Shown here: one piece after another, positions 37,757 through 49,100 of the stretch
Position numbering within the stretch: the first letter of the stretch is position 1
Layout of the letters: the number at the start of each line of letters is the position of its first letter
NCBI GenBank assembly: GCA_026415155.1
Contig: JAOAHQ010000032.1
Span: 42,014 to 106,013 of the forward strand
Length of the DNA: 64,000 nt
Direction: 5' to 3'
From: Rhodocyclaceae bacterium
GTDB lineage: Bacteria; Pseudomonadota; Gammaproteobacteria; Burkholderiales; Rhodocyclaceae
Made by a program: the position numbers and the translations under genes
Notes under the pieces: model-generated
The model's input: only the letters and a program-made list of their open reading frames with translations
The model's database searches: none
What the model was told of the DNA's origin: nothing

Positions 37757-38298
37757 TGACGAGCTTCGATCTCAATACCGCCCGGCAGGACTACTTCAGC
37801 CTCTTCGGCCTGCCGCGCTCGCAGCGCCTCGATGTGGCGCATCTCGAGGCGCTCTACCGCGACATCCAGGCCAAGGTGCATCCGGACAAGCACGCCCATC
37901 TGTCAGACAGCGAAAAACGCCTGGCGATGCAGTGGGCCACCCATGTCAATGAGGCCTACCAGACGCTGCGCGATCCTTTGCGCCGCGCGCGTTACCTGCT
38001 CGAGCTTGCCGGCCATGATGTCGCGCTGGAGAAGAACACGGCGATGCCGCCGCAATTTCTGATCGAGCAGATGGAGCTGCGCGAGGCGGTGGCCGAGGCG
38101 AAGGAAGCGCAGGACCTCGATAGGCTCGATGAGCTTCATCGCCGCATCCGCAAGGAGATCGCCGGCGAATACGCCCGGCTCGAGGCCGCGCTCGACGGGG
38201 GGCGCTATGACGAAGCAGCCGGCCTCGTGCGGGAGCTCATGTTCCGAGAAAAACTCTTTCAGGAGATCGACGACGCGCTCGCGGCGCTCGAAGCCTGA
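37756..38298 (+). CDS. hscB: Co-chaperone HscB
   Basis: HscB (180 residues) is the J-protein that brings IscU to HscA. The J domain has the HPD tripeptide at residues 42-44 (AKVHPDKH), and the C-terminal three-helix domain (about 95-180) binds IscU. It starts within the iscA stop codon and lies 23 bases before hscA. Confidence 0.95.
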   Translation: MTSFDLNTARQDYFSLFGLPRSQRLDVAHLEALYRDIQAKVHPDKHAHLSDSEKRLAMQWATHVNEAYQTLRDPLRRARYLLELAGHDVALEKNTAMPPQFLIEQMELREAVAEAKEAQDLDRLDELHRRIRKEIAGEYARLEAALDGGRYDEAAGLVRELMFREKLFQEIDDALAALEA

Positions 38299-38321
38299 TC
38301 CCGACCCGAACAACGAAAAGA

Positions 38322-40184
38322 ATGGCTTTGTTGCAGATTTCCGAACCCGGTCAGTCGGCCGCGCCGCACGAGCATCGCCTCGCCGTCGGCATCGATCTAG
38401 GCACCACCAATTCCCTCGTCGCAACGGTGAGAAGCGGCATGGCCGTCGTCTTGAACGACGAGCTCGGCCGGCCGCTGTTGCCCTCCATCGTGCGCTATGC
38501 CGCCGATGGCAAGATCGAGGTGGGCTATGAGGCCCAGGCCCATCAGGCTTCCGATCCCAAGAACACCATCGTGTCGGTGAAGCGCTTCATGGGCCGCGGC
38601 CTCAAGGACATCGCCCACGTCGAGGCGCTGCCCTACGACTTCGTCGAAGGCGAGGGCATGGTGAAGCTGCGCACCGCGCAAGGCGTAAAAAGCCCGGTCG
38701 AGGTCTCGGCCGAGATCCTGCGCGTGCTGCGCGAGCGCGCCGAGGCTTCGCTCGGCGGGCAGCTCACCGGCGCGGTGATCACCGTGCCGGCCTATTTCGA
38801 CGATGCGCAGCGCCAGGCGACCAAGGATGCGGCGCGGCTTGCCGGCCTCAACGTGCTGCGCCTTTTGAACGAGCCGACCGCGGCGGCGATCGCCTATGGC
38901 CTCGACAACGCCGCCGAGGGCATCTATGCCGTCTATGACTTGGGCGGCGGCACCTTCGACATCTCGATCCTCAAGCTCTCGAAGGGCGTCTTCCAGGTGC
39001 TCGCCACCGGCGGCGATTCGGCCTTGGGCGGCGATGATTTCGATCACCGCGTCTTCTGCTGGATCATCGAGCAGGCGAAACTCTCGCCGTTGTCGCACGA
39101 AGATGCGCGCCTGTTGCTGATGCGCGCGCGCGAGGCGAAAGAGTTTTTGACCTTGAACAGCGAGGCGCCGATCACGGCGCGGCTGTCCACTGGCGAATTC
39201 GTCGATCTGAAACTGACTTCGGAGATCTTCACCGAAATCACGCGCACGCTGGTGCAAAAGACGCTCGGCCCGACGCGCAAGGTCCTGCGCGATGCCGGGC
39301 TGTCCCCCGCGGAAGTCAAGGGCGTCGTCATGGTCGGCGGGGCGACGCGCATGCCGCAGATCCAAAAGGCGGTCGAGGAATTCTTCGGCCAGGAGCCGCT
39401 CAACAACCTCGATCCGGACAAGGTCGTGGCGCTGGGCGCGGCGACGCAAGCGAACCTCTTGGCCGGCAATCGCGCCGCCGGCGATGATTGGCTCTTGCTC
39501 GACGTGATCCCCTTGAGCCTTGGCATCGAGACGATGGGCGGGCTCGTCGAAAAGATCATTCCGCGCAACTCGACGATTCCGATCGCGCGTGCGCAGGATT
39601 TCACGACCTTCAAGGATGGCCAGACCGCGATGGCCTTGCACGTCGTGCAAGGCGAGCGCGAGCTCGTCTCGGATTGCCGCAGCCTCGCGCGCTTCGAGCT
39701 GAGAGGCATCCCGCCGATGGTGGCCGGAGCGGCGCGCATCCGCGTGACTTTCCAGGTCGATGCCGACGGGCTCCTTTCGGTCACCGCCCGCGAGCAGACG
39801 ACGGGCCGCGAGGCGCGCATCGAGGTAAAGCCCTCCTATGGGCTCACCGACGACGAGATCGCGGCAATGCTCAAGGATGGCTATACGCATGCCGCCGAGG
39901 ATGCCTACCGGCGTGCGCTGCGCGAGGCGCAGGTCGAGGCGCAGCGGCTCGTCGAGGCGGTGCTCTCGGCGCTCAAGGAGGATGCGCATCTGTTGACGAC
40001 GCTCGAGCGGGCGCACATCGAGGCTTGTCTCGCCAAACTGCAGGCCGTGATGCTCGGTGATGATCGCCGCGCGATCGACGAGGCGATGGATGCGCTCTCG
40101 AAGGCCACGGTCGAATTCGCCGCGCGGCGCATGAACCAGTCGGTGGCGCGCGCGCTCGCCGGCAAGAAGGTGGATGAGCTATGA
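38322..40184 (+). CDS. hscA: Fe-S cluster assembly Hsp70 chaperone HscA
   Basis: HscA (620 residues) is the specialised Hsp70 that drives cluster release from IscU. Nucleotide-domain signatures are [29 protein letters not shown] and [21 protein letters not shown]. The substrate-binding domain (about 385-620) starts with [17 protein letters not shown] and ends in a helical lid. Its stop overlaps the fdx start (ATGA). Confidence 0.97.
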   Translation: MALLQISEPGQSAAPHEHRLAVGIDLGTTNSLVATVRSGMAVVLNDELGRPLLPSIVRYAADGKIEVGYEAQAHQASDPKNTIVSVKRFMGRGLKDIAHVEALPYDFVEGEGMVKLRTAQGVKSPVEVSAEILRVLRERAEASLGGQLTGAVITVPAYFDDAQRQATKDAARLAGLNVLRLLNEPTAAAIAYGLDNAAEGIYAVYDLGGGTFDISILKLSKGVFQVLATGGDSALGGDDFDHRVFCWIIEQAKLSPLSHEDARLLLMRAREAKEFLTLNSEAPITARLSTGEFVDLKLTSEIFTEITRTLVQKTLGPTRKVLRDAGLSPAEVKGVVMVGGATRMPQIQKAVEEFFGQEPLNNLDPDKVVALGAATQANLLAGNRAAGDDWLLLDVIPLSLGIETMGGLVEKIIPRNSTIPIARAQDFTTFKDGQTAMALHVVQGERELVSDCRSLARFELRGIPPMVAGAARIRVTFQVDADGLLSVTAREQTTGREARIEVKPSYGLTDDEIAAMLKDGYTHAAEDAYRRALREAQVEAQRLVEAVLSALKEDAHLLTTLERAHIEACLAKLQAVMLGDDRRAIDEAMDALSKATVEFAARRMNQSVARALAGKKVDEL

Positions 40185-40528
40185 CCCGGATCATCGTGCT
40201 GCCCCATGCCGAACTGTGCCCCGCCGGCGCCGTCATCGAGGCCGAGCCAGGCAAGTCGATCTGCGAGGCGCTGCTCGAGAACGACATCGAGATCGAGCAC
40301 GCCTGCGAGATGTCCTGCGCCTGCACGACCTGCCACGTCATCGTGCGCGAGGGCTATGAATCGCTCGAGGCGCCCGATGAGGTCGAGGAAGATCTGCTCG
40401 ACAAGGCCTGGGGGCTTACCCCCACCTCACGGCTATCCTGTCAGGCCATCGTCGGCACGACGCCGCTGACGATCGAGATCCCCAAATACACGATCAACAT
40501 GGTCAAGGAAGGGCATAGCAAGAAATGA
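40181..40528 (+). CDS. fdx: [2Fe-2S] ferredoxin of the ISC system
   Basis: A 115-residue adrenodoxin-type ferredoxin that supplies electrons for cluster assembly. The cluster ligands are C42, C48, C51 ([12 protein letters not shown]) and C87 ([10 protein letters not shown]), identical in spacing to E. coli Fdx. It is overlapped by hscA upstream and iscX downstream (ATGA). Confidence 0.97.
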   Translation: MTRIIVLPHAELCPAGAVIEAEPGKSICEALLENDIEIEHACEMSCACTTCHVIVREGYESLEAPDEVEEDLLDKAWGLTPTSRLSCQAIVGTTPLTIEIPKYTINMVKEGHSKK

Positions 40529-40719
40529 AGTGGACCGATAGTCTCGAAATCGCCATCGCTTTGGCCGAACGCTATCCCGACGTCGATCCGAAGACGGTCA
40601 ATTTCGTCGATCTGATGCGCTGGGTCATGGCCCTGCCGGGCTTCGAAGAGGACGAGCGCCACTGCGGCGAGAAGAAGCTCGAAGCCATCCAGCAGGCGTG
40701 GATCGAGGAAGTTGACTAG
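40525..40719 (+). CDS. iscX: Fe-S assembly protein IscX
   Basis: IscX (64 residues) is a small acidic protein that binds IscS and may supply or gate iron. The sequence [20 protein letters not shown] and the acidic VDPKTVNFVDLMRWVMAL, then GFEEDERHC, match the family. It is the last canonical isc gene and overlaps the start of tatD. Confidence 0.95.
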   Translation: MKWTDSLEIAIALAERYPDVDPKTVNFVDLMRWVMALPGFEEDERHCGEKKLEAIQQAWIEEVD

Positions 40720-41566
40720 TCCTCTTCTCATCGACACGCACTGCCACCTCGACGCGGCCGAGTTCGACGCCGATCGCGATGCGCTCGTGCATGCCGCGAA
40801 AGTCGGCGCTGGCGGAAATGAAGACGTCCCGCCGGGCGCCGACTCAATTCGACGAGTCGGCGCTGGCGGGACGGCCCTCGTCGTGCCGGCGGTCGAGCGC
40901 GCGAATTTCGGCGCCGTCGCGAGCGTCTGCCGCAGCTATCCCGCTTGTTTCCCGGCCTATGGCATCCATCCGCTCTACGTCGAGCGGGCGAGGCCCGAAG
41001 ACCTCGACGCTTTAAGAGAAACCCTGCGCCGCGAGCCCGCCGTCGCTGTCGGCGAGATCGGCCTCGACCGATACGCCGCGCCGCGCGACGATGAGCGGCA
41101 GCGCTTCTACTTTTTCGCCCAGCTCGAGATCGCGCGTGAGCTCGACCTACCCGTCATATTGCACGTGAGAAAGGCGATCGAGCCGATCCTCAAGGCCTTG
41201 CGCGCGATCCGCGTGCCGGGCGGCATCGCCCATGCCTATAACGGCAGCTTCGAGCAGGCTGAAGCTTTCCTGCGGCTTGGCTTCAAGCTTGGCTTTGGCG
41301 GCGCGCTCACCTATCCCGGCTCGAAGCGCATCCGGGCGCTCGCGGCCCGCCTGCCGCTCGATGCGATCGTGCTCGAGACCGACGCGCCCGACATTCCGCC
41401 CGTCTGGCGCGCTGGCGGGCGCACCGAACCCGCTGATCTCGAGCCGATCGCCGCGGCGCTCGCCGAGCTGCGGGGCATGACGCTGACCGAGGTAGCCGCG
41501 GCGACGACGGCGAATGCGCTGCAGGCTTTACCGCGCCTTCGGCGGGGCTTCGCCGGCTGCGCCTAG
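40712..41566 (+). CDS. TatD-family metal-dependent hydrolase (YjjV-like) carrying an in-frame composite repeat
   Basis: A 284-residue TatD/YjjV-type hydrolase (metal-dependent nuclease or deacylase fold). It has the N-terminal metal motif DTHCHLD (H10, H12), VGEIGLDRYAA with the Glu ligand, VILHVRKA, IAHAYNGSFEQAE, and LETDAPDIPP. The start is a TTG at 40712 overlapping the iscX stop; no other start precedes the metal motif. Residues about 30-55 are encoded by the 77-base composite repeat and are not expected in the family: homologues go from HAA/RAA to VVPA with about 20 fewer residues. The insertion is in the first loop of the barrel and leaves all motifs intact. Confidence 0.88.
   Translation: MTSPLLIDTHCHLDAAEFDADRDALVHAAKVGAGGNEDVPPGADSIRRVGAGGTALVVPAVERANFGAVASVCRSYPACFPAYGIHPLYVERARPEDLDALRETLRREPAVAVGEIGLDRYAAPRDDERQRFYFFAQLEIARELDLPVILHVRKAIEPILKALRAIRVPGGIAHAYNGSFEQAEAFLRLGFKLGFGGALTYPGSKRIRALAARLPLDAIVLETDAPDIPPVWRAGGRTEPADLEPIAAALAELRGMTLTEVAAATTANALQALPRLRRGFAGCA
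40799..40875. repeat. Composite dispersed element, copy j (three arms, in tatD)
   Basis: Same three-arm layout as the composite between icmF and the dehydrogenase gene: + arm (40799-40819), reverse arm (40823-40843), + arm (40854-40875). The second and third arms are inverted and can pair. The whole unit is translated as KVGAGGN, EDVPPGADSIRR and VGAGGTA in sequence without a stop. Confidence 0.9.
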
Positions 41567-41570
41567 CCCT

Positions 41571-42539
41571 TTAGGCCTCCTTCTTGCGGCGCGAGAGGAG
41601 GAGGCTTGCGATCACCGAAACGAAGATGATGGTCGCGACGATCGAGAGCGACCATTGGATGGGCATGTGGAACCAGGGCGCCATGAGCATCTTGGTGCCG
41701 ATGAAGACGAGCACGATGGCGAGTCCATACTTGAGCAGATGGAAGCGGTCGGCCATGTCGGCGAGCAGGAAGTAGAGCGCCCGCAAGCCCATGATGGCGA
41801 AGATGTTCGAGGTGAACACGATGAAGGGGTCGGTGGTGACGGCGAAGATCGCCGGGATGCTATCGACGGCGAAGACGAGGTCGCTCGCCTCGATCAGCAC
41901 GAGCACGAGGAACATCGGCGTGGCCCAAAGCAGGCCGTTTTGGCGGATGAAGAAGGCTTCGCCGTGAAAACCGCTCGTGATGCGCAAATGGCCGCGCAGC
42001 CAGCGCAAGAGCGGGTTTTGCTCGAGATCGGGCTCGGCCTCGGCGAACACCAGCATCTTGATGCCGGTGATGACGAGGAAAGCGCCGAAGACATAGAGAA
42101 TCCAGGCAAACTGCTGGACGAGCCAGACGCCGGCGAGGATCATCGCCGCGCGCATCACGATCGCTCCCAACACGCCGTAGAGCAGCACGCGGCGCTGTAG
42201 CTCCGGCGGCACGGCGAAGTAGGTGAAGATCATCACGAAGACGAACATGTTATCGACCGACAGCGACTGCTCGATGAGGTAGCCGGCGAGAAATTCCAGC
42301 GTCTTCTTCTGCGCGATCTCGGCGCCCTGCGTACCGTTGAGATACCACCAGAGCAGGCCGGCGAAGGAAAGCGCCAGACTCACCCAGGCGATGACCCAGG
42401 CGAGCGCCTCCTTGACCGAGACGCGGTGCGCCTTGCGGCCGCCGAAGACGAAGAGGTCGAGCGCCAGCATGGCGAGCACGAAGAGAAGAAAACCGGCCCA
42501 CATCGGGCCGGTGGCGAAGCTGTCGGCGGTCGAGGTCAT
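41571..42539 (-). CDS. TerC/Alx-family membrane protein
   Basis: A 322-residue, roughly nine-helix TerC-family protein (similar to Alx/TerC, linked to manganese or calcium export and tellurite resistance). The two acidic transmembrane motifs are EQSLSVDNMFVFVMIF and EASDLVFAVDSIPAIFAVT, which form the presumed ion site. It lies 13 bases after htpX on the same strand, so the two may share a transcript. No riboswitch-like leader is present between them. Confidence 0.9.
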   Translation of the reverse strand: MTSTADSFATGPMWAGFLLFVLAMLALDLFVFGGRKAHRVSVKEALAWVIAWVSLALSFAGLLWWYLNGTQGAEIAQKKTLEFLAGYLIEQSLSVDNMFVFVMIFTYFAVPPELQRRVLLYGVLGAIVMRAAMILAGVWLVQQFAWILYVFGAFLVITGIKMLVFAEAEPDLEQNPLLRWLRGHLRITSGFHGEAFFIRQNGLLWATPMFLVLVLIEASDLVFAVDSIPAIFAVTTDPFIVFTSNIFAIMGLRALYFLLADMADRFHLLKYGLAIVLVFIGTKMLMAPWFHMPIQWSLSIVATIIFVSVIASLLLSRRKKEA

Positions 42540-42552
42540 GTTCGTGCTGGAA

Positions 42553-43428
42553 TCAGCGTAGCGCGCGCAAGGCGGCGATGCGCTCTTCGAGCGGCGGGTG
42601 CGTCATGAAAAGGCGCTTCAAGCCGCCGCCTACGCCACCGGCGATGCCAAAGGCCGCCATCTTGTCGGGCAATGGCGCGGGGTGGAGGCTCGCCAGCCGC
42701 TCGAGCGCGGCGATCATGTTCTGCCGGCCCGCCAACTGCGCACCGCCGCGGTCGGCGCGGAATTCGCGCTGGCGCGAGAACCACATGACGATGATCGAGG
42801 CGAGGATGCCCAGCACCAGTTCGGCGATGATCATCGTCACGAAAAAGGCCGGGCCCTGACCGCGCTCGGTCTTGAAGATGACGCGGTCGACGAGGTGGCC
42901 GATGACGCGCGAGAGGAACATCACGAAGGTATTGACCACCCCTTGGATCAGCGCCATCGTGACCATGTCGCCGTTGGCGGCGTGGGCGACTTCGTGGCCG
43001 ATCACCGCCTCGGCCTCCTGGCGCGTCATCTGCTGCAGCAGCCCCGTCGACACCGCGATGAGCGCGCTGTTCTTGCTCATGCCGGTGGCGAAGGCATTGA
43101 CCTCGGGCGAATCGTAGATGCCGACCTCGGGCATCGCGATGCCCATCTGCTGCGAGTATTTGCGCACGGTCTCGACGAGCCAGAACTCGGTGGAGTTGGA
43201 AGGCGCGTCGATGACCTCGACCCCCATCGCCATCTTCGCCGACCATTTCGACATGGCGAGCGAAATGAACGCGCCGCCAAAACCCATGATGGCGGCGAAC
43301 AGCAAGAGCGCCTCGAGATTGAGCCCGCTCTCTTGCAAATAAGGCTCGACGCCGAGCAGGCGCATCGAGATCGAGAGCACTAGCACGATGGCCAGGTTGG
43401 TGGCGAGGAAAAGCAAGATGCGTTTCAT
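42553..43428 (-). CDS. htpX: Membrane zinc metalloprotease HtpX
   Basis: HtpX (291 residues) is an inner-membrane stress protease. Two N-terminal helices (about 4-20 and 38-58) precede the zinc motif HEVAH (145-149), and more helices follow (about 160-180 and 195-215). [20 protein letters not shown] is a family hallmark. AGGAGG lies about 8 bases before the ATG at 43428; an upstream in-frame start lacks this. A promoter candidate lies in the divergent gap to nhaR. Confidence 0.96.
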   Translation of the reverse strand: MKRILLFLATNLAIVLVLSISMRLLGVEPYLQESGLNLEALLLFAAIMGFGGAFISLAMSKWSAKMAMGVEVIDAPSNSTEFWLVETVRKYSQQMGIAMPEVGIYDSPEVNAFATGMSKNSALIAVSTGLLQQMTRQEAEAVIGHEVAHAANGDMVTMALIQGVVNTFVMFLSRVIGHLVDRVIFKTERGQGPAFFVTMIIAELVLGILASIIVMWFSRQREFRADRGGAQLAGRQNMIAALERLASLHPAPLPDKMAAFGIAGGVGGGLKRLFMTHPPLEERIAALRALR

Positions 43429-43465
43429 GTCCAAAACCTCCTGAAAGGCATTTGAAGACGCCACG

Positions 43466-43494
43466 AATATAAGGGCGCATCAACCCTCAAACAA
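43466..43494 (-). promoter_or_regulatory. Candidate htpX promoter in the AT-rich htpX/nhaR gap
   Basis: On the minus strand TTGTTT (43494-43489) and TATATT (43471-43466) are spaced by 17 bases, 38 bases from the htpX start. The surrounding 43429-43540 gap is much richer in A+T than the rest of the window, as expected for divergent promoters of htpX and a LysR-type gene. Confidence 0.45.
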
Positions 43495-43540
43495 ATCGAA
43501 TATACTGAAAAAGTTCGTCGAAAAAAACGAATCATTATCC

Positions 43541-44464
43541 ATGGCGACGCTCAACTTCAAGCACCTGCGTTACTTCTGGATGGTCGCCAAGCATGGCAGC
43601 ATCGCGCGCGCGAGCGAAGTCTTGCATCTCACGCCACAGTCAATCAGCGGCCAGCTCTCCGAGTTCGAAGACACGCTCGGCGTCGAGCTCTTCCGCCGCG
43701 TCGGGCGGCGGCTGGAGCTCACCGAAGTGGGCCAGCACATGCTCGGCTATGCCGAGCAAATCTTCGCGCTCGGCGATGAGCTGCTCGAATCGCTGCGCGA
43801 GGGCGTGCGGCCGCAGAGCGTGCCGTTTCGCGTCGGCATTGCCGATTCGGTGCCGAAGATGGTCGCCTACCGGCTCGTCGAGCCGACGCTCGCGACTCGT
43901 GAGCCGATCCGCCTCATCTGCCGCGAAGGGCGGCTCGCCACACTGCTCGCCGATCTCGCCGTGCATCGCCTCGACATGGTGATCGCCGACCGCCCCGTGC
44001 CCGAGAACCTCAACGTGCGCGGTTATGCGCATTTTTTGGGTGAGAGCGGCATCAGCGTCTTTGGCGCCGCGTCGCTCGCGGCGAATGCGCGCGCGGCCTT
44101 TCCGGCCTGTCTCGATGGCGCGCCCTTTCTGATGCCCGGCAGTGAAGTCGCGCTCCATGCGCGGCTTTTGCGCTGGTTCGAGGATCAGCGCCTCAAGCCA
44201 CGCATCGTCGGCGAGTTCGACGATAGCGCCTTGCTCAATGCCTTCGGCCAGGCCGGAGCGGGTTTTTTTGCCGCGCCAACGGCGATCGAAGCCTTCATTG
44301 CGCGTCAGCATGAAGTCGAGGTGCTCGGGCGCATCGACGTCGTGCGCGAGCAGATCTACGCGATTACCACCGAGCGCAAGCTCACCCATCCGCTCATCGC
44401 CGCGATCTGCCGCTTTGCCCAGCACGACATCTTTGGTGGCGGGGCGAGTCTCAATCAAGTTTAG
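43541..44464 (+). CDS. nhaR: LysR-family regulator, NhaR type
   Basis: A 307-residue LysR-type regulator most like NhaR, activator of the sodium/proton antiporter NhaA and of stress genes. It has LNFKHLRYFWMVAKHGSIARASEVLHL start (first part diagnostic), the HTH LTPQSISGQLSEFEDTLG, and the effector domain with NhaR-like PFLMPGSEVALHARLLRWF and GEFDDSALLNAFGQAG. No nhaA lies nearby. It is divergent from htpX. Confidence 0.85.
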   Translation: MATLNFKHLRYFWMVAKHGSIARASEVLHLTPQSISGQLSEFEDTLGVELFRRVGRRLELTEVGQHMLGYAEQIFALGDELLESLREGVRPQSVPFRVGIADSVPKMVAYRLVEPTLATREPIRLICREGRLATLLADLAVHRLDMVIADRPVPENLNVRGYAHFLGESGISVFGAASLAANARAAFPACLDGAPFLMPGSEVALHARLLRWFEDQRLKPRIVGEFDDSALLNAFGQAGAGFFAAPTAIEAFIARQHEVEVLGRIDVVREQIYAITTERKLTHPLIAAICRFAQHDIFGGGASLNQV

Positions 44465-44556
44465 TCGAACTGTCTTTGCGGATAATTCTGTTTTTCTTTT
44501 CTTCTATCTGCCCCTATTCTTCAGCGCGTCTTACCCCAACCGGATAGGAGGACACG

Positions 44557-45462
44557 ATGAAAACGCTCTCTCTCTTTGCCTTGGCCCTGGCCGTCGGGCT
44601 CACCGTCGGTATTCCCGATGCCGAAGCGAAACGCTTAGGCGGCGGCAAGCCGCTCGGCATGCAGCGCCAGATGGACGTGCCCAAGGCGCCCGCGGCGCCG
44701 ACGGCCGCGCCCGCGCCGACAGCCCCTGCGGCTGCCACGGCGGCGAAACCCGCGCCGGCCGCTGCCGCGCCGCAGACCTCGGGGGCTCGTTCTTGGCTTG
44801 GCCCGCTTGCGGGGCTCGCCGCCGGCCTGGGTCTGGCCGCCTTGGCCTCGCACTTTGGCTTCGGCGAAGAGCTTGCCACGTTCATGCTGATGCTCTTGAT
44901 CGCCTTCGCGGTCATCGCCGCCGTCGGTTTCTTCATGAGGAAACGCGCTCTCCAGCAGCCGGCCATGGCTGGCAATACGGGGGCGAGCTGGCGCGCTGGG
45001 CACGAGGAGCCGCAGGTAAGCCGCTTTGAGGCGCCGGCGGCGCAACTCGGCGCTGGCGGGACGGCAGCAAGTGCAGCCAGTGGCCGCATTCCGGCCGACT
45101 TCGACGTCGCGGGCTTCATCCGCAACGCCAAGGTGCATTACATCCGGCTGCAGGCCGCCAACGACGCGGGCAATCTCGACGACATTCGCGCCTTCACGAC
45201 GCCCGAGATGTTCGCCGAGCTCAAGATGGACATTGCCGAGCGCGGCGGCGCGCCGCAGGAAACCGATGTCGTCTCGCTCGAAGCCGAAGTGCTCGACGTG
45301 ACCGAGGAAGCGAACCGTTACATCGTCAGCGTGCGCTTCACCGGCCAGATTCGCGAAGAGAAGCATGGCCCGCTTGCGCCGATCGACGAGATCTGGCATC
45401 TCGTCAAGCCGCGCGATGGTTCGAGCGGCTGGGTGCTCGCCGGCATCCAGCAGACGCACTGA
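44557..45462 (+). CDS. Tim44-like domain protein with signal peptide and membrane helices
   Basis: A 301-residue protein with a signal sequence (about 1-24, ending DAEA), an Ala/Pro-rich low-complexity stretch (about 40-75), two hydrophobic helices (about 80-135), a flexible linker, and a Tim44-like domain (about 175-300; DVAGFIRNAKVHYIRLQAAN, FTTPEMFAELKMDI, DEIWHLVKP). Bacterial Tim44-like proteins are inner-membrane or periplasmic and of unknown role. A consensus repeat copy (QLGAGGTA, residues 163-170) lies in the linker just before the Tim44 domain. A strong terminator follows the gene. Confidence 0.85.
   Translation: MKTLSLFALALAVGLTVGIPDAEAKRLGGGKPLGMQRQMDVPKAPAAPTAAPAPTAPAAATAAKPAPAAAAPQTSGARSWLGPLAGLAAGLGLAALASHFGFGEELATFMLMLLIAFAVIAAVGFFMRKRALQQPAMAGNTGASWRAGHEEPQVSRFEAPAAQLGAGGTAASAASGRIPADFDVAGFIRNAKVHYIRLQAANDAGNLDDIRAFTTPEMFAELKMDIAERGGAPQETDVVSLEAEVLDVTEEANRYIVSVRFTGQIREEKHGPLAPIDEIWHLVKPRDGSSGWVLAGIQQTH
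45044..45066 (+). repeat. Dispersed repeat, copy k (in Tim44-like gene)
   Basis: Near-consensus sense copy read QLGAGGTA in the linker between the membrane helices and the Tim44 domain. Confidence 0.85.
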
Positions 45463-45482
45463 CCCAGCGCGAAACCTTGATG

Positions 45483-45520
45483 CGGATCGGCGGATAATGC
45501 CGATCCGTTTTTTTTTTTTT
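45483..45520 (+). terminator. Intrinsic terminator after the Tim44-like gene
   Basis: CGGATCGGC (45483-45491) and GCCGATCCG (45499-45507) form a perfect 9-bp stem with a 7-base loop, followed by 13 consecutive T. It lies 20 bases after the stop and 12 bases before the next gene, which must therefore have a promoter within or upstream of this region or rely on read-through. Confidence 0.95.
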
Positions 45521-45532
45521 GCGTTTCGAGCC

Positions 45533-46393
45533 ATGGCCATCCAGTGGTTTCCCGGTCACATGAATGCGGCGCGCAAAGAGGTCGCCGAGAGCTTGGCGCG
45601 CATCGATGTCGTCATCGAGGTCTGTGATGCGCGCTGCCCGGAAGCAAGCCGCAATCCGCTGATCGAGCGCCTGCGCGAGGTGCGCCAGCGGCCAGCCTTG
45701 CGCGTGCTCAACAAGGCTGATCTTGCCGATCCCGCGATCACCGCAGCCTGGCTCGAGGCCTATGGCCGCGAGCCAGGGGTTGCGGCCATCGCGATTTCGG
45801 CGAAGGAGCCGGGCGAGGTGGCCAAACTGCCGCATCTTTGCCGCCGGCTCGCCCCGCATCGCAACGATGCGACGAAACCCTTGCGGCTGATGATCCTCGG
45901 CATCCCCAACGTCGGCAAATCGACGCTCTTAAACGCCCTTTTGCGCCGGCGCATCGCCGCCGTGGGAGATGAACCGGCGGTGACGAAGCATCAGCAGCGC
46001 TATGATCTCGCCCCGGATGTCTCGATCCTTGATACGCCGGGGCTCATGTGGCCGAAGATCGAGCATGATTGCGATGGCTACATGCTCGCCGCCTGCCATG
46101 CGATCGGCAAGAATGCCGTGATCGAGGAGGAAGTGGCGATGTTTCTCGCCGATATTTTGCTCGAACGCTATCCGGCGCGGCTGGCTTCGCGCTATGAGAT
46201 CGATCCACATGCGCTCGACGCCGTGGGGCTTCTAGAAGCGGTGGCCCGGCGGCGCGGCTGCCTGCGCAAGGGCGAGCTCGACCTCGAAAAGGCTTCGCTC
46301 GTGCTGCTTAAGGACTTTCGCAGCGGGGCGCTCGGGCGCATCAGCCTCGAGACGCCCAAGACGCGCGCGGCGCTGCTGGCGCAAGGCGTGTAG
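45533..46393 (+). CDS. Circularly permuted ribosome-assembly GTPase (YlqF/RbgA family)
   Basis: A 286-residue GTPase of the YlqF/RbgA family, which in Bacillus acts in late 50S assembly. The permuted order is clear: G4 NKAD (residues 60-63) comes before G1 GIPNVGKST (123-131) and G3 DTPGL. The start MAIQWFPGHMNAARKEV is typical. The C-terminal ANTAR-like helical part (about 190-286) is present. Beginning right after a terminator, its ATG lies 12 bases from the T-run. Confidence 0.92.
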   Translation: MAIQWFPGHMNAARKEVAESLARIDVVIEVCDARCPEASRNPLIERLREVRQRPALRVLNKADLADPAITAAWLEAYGREPGVAAIAISAKEPGEVAKLPHLCRRLAPHRNDATKPLRLMILGIPNVGKSTLLNALLRRRIAAVGDEPAVTKHQQRYDLAPDVSILDTPGLMWPKIEHDCDGYMLAACHAIGKNAVIEEEVAMFLADILLERYPARLASRYEIDPHALDAVGLLEAVARRRGCLRKGELDLEKASLVLLKDFRSGALGRISLETPKTRAALLAQGV

Positions 46394-46462
46394 CAAAAAC
46401 CACGATTGCGCGGCGTCGCGGCTTGGGGCATAGTGCGCGCCCTTTCCGTTCCGTTGCCTTCT

Positions 46463-48775
<2,313 letters not shown>

Positions 48776-49094
48776 GGAAACGCTGAAGGAATCGTCGCGA
48801 GCGGTCGGAGGGCAAGGCGCACGGAGCGCAGCGACCGAGACATATCGGGTCAATAGGCGAGGGAGCGAGCACCGCACAACGCAGCTATCCGACCGCGCAG
48901 CAGATTTATCCTAAAAACCTCACCACCAAGACATCAAGGGCACAAAGTTTCGCCAAGATCAATGAGTTGCATGAAACAGGAAGGCCACCAAGCGGGTGAA
49001 GCATCCTCTCTTTCATATTTCCTTGGTGCCCCTTGGTGTTCTTGGTGTCTTGGTGGTGAAAACTGAGGTTTCTAGGTTTATTCAGCGTTTCCCC
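48776..49094. repeat. Nested inverted-repeat element between tex and the SNF2 gene
   Basis: This 325-base non-coding gap is framed by a perfect 12-bp inverted repeat, GGAAACGCTGAA (48776-48787) and TTCAGCGTTTCC (49081-49092). Inside are a second pair (GCGGTCGGA at 48801-48809, TCCGACCGC at 48888-48896) and a third, longer imperfect pair around CACCACCAAGAC (48921-48932) and its complement (49046-49057). Four CTTGGTG-like units occur at 49021-49057. No protein is encoded. It looks like a mobile palindromic (MITE-like) element or a compound element, and it lies between the stops of two convergent genes, where it could terminate both transcripts. Confidence 0.75.
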
Positions 49095-49100
49095 TAAGCG

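Noticed and set aside
42540..42552. Possible manganese (yybP-ykoY) riboswitch in front of the TerC/Alx gene
   Set aside because: Only 13 bases separate htpX and the TerC gene, so there is no room for such a leader.
44465..44556. Promoter for the Tim44-like gene at a GATAAT (44481)
   Set aside because: No acceptable -35 box is found at 16-18 bases, so I could not support it.
45508..45520. T13 run as a phase-variable tract for the RbgA-type GTPase
   Set aside because: It is the U-tract of a clear terminator hairpin, outside the coding frame, so simple length change would not alter the protein.
49021..49057. Four CTTGGTG-like units resembling a short CRISPR or tandem array
   Set aside because: Units are about 9-10 bases with no spacers, and the segment is part of a larger inverted repeat. 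No cas genes are in the window.
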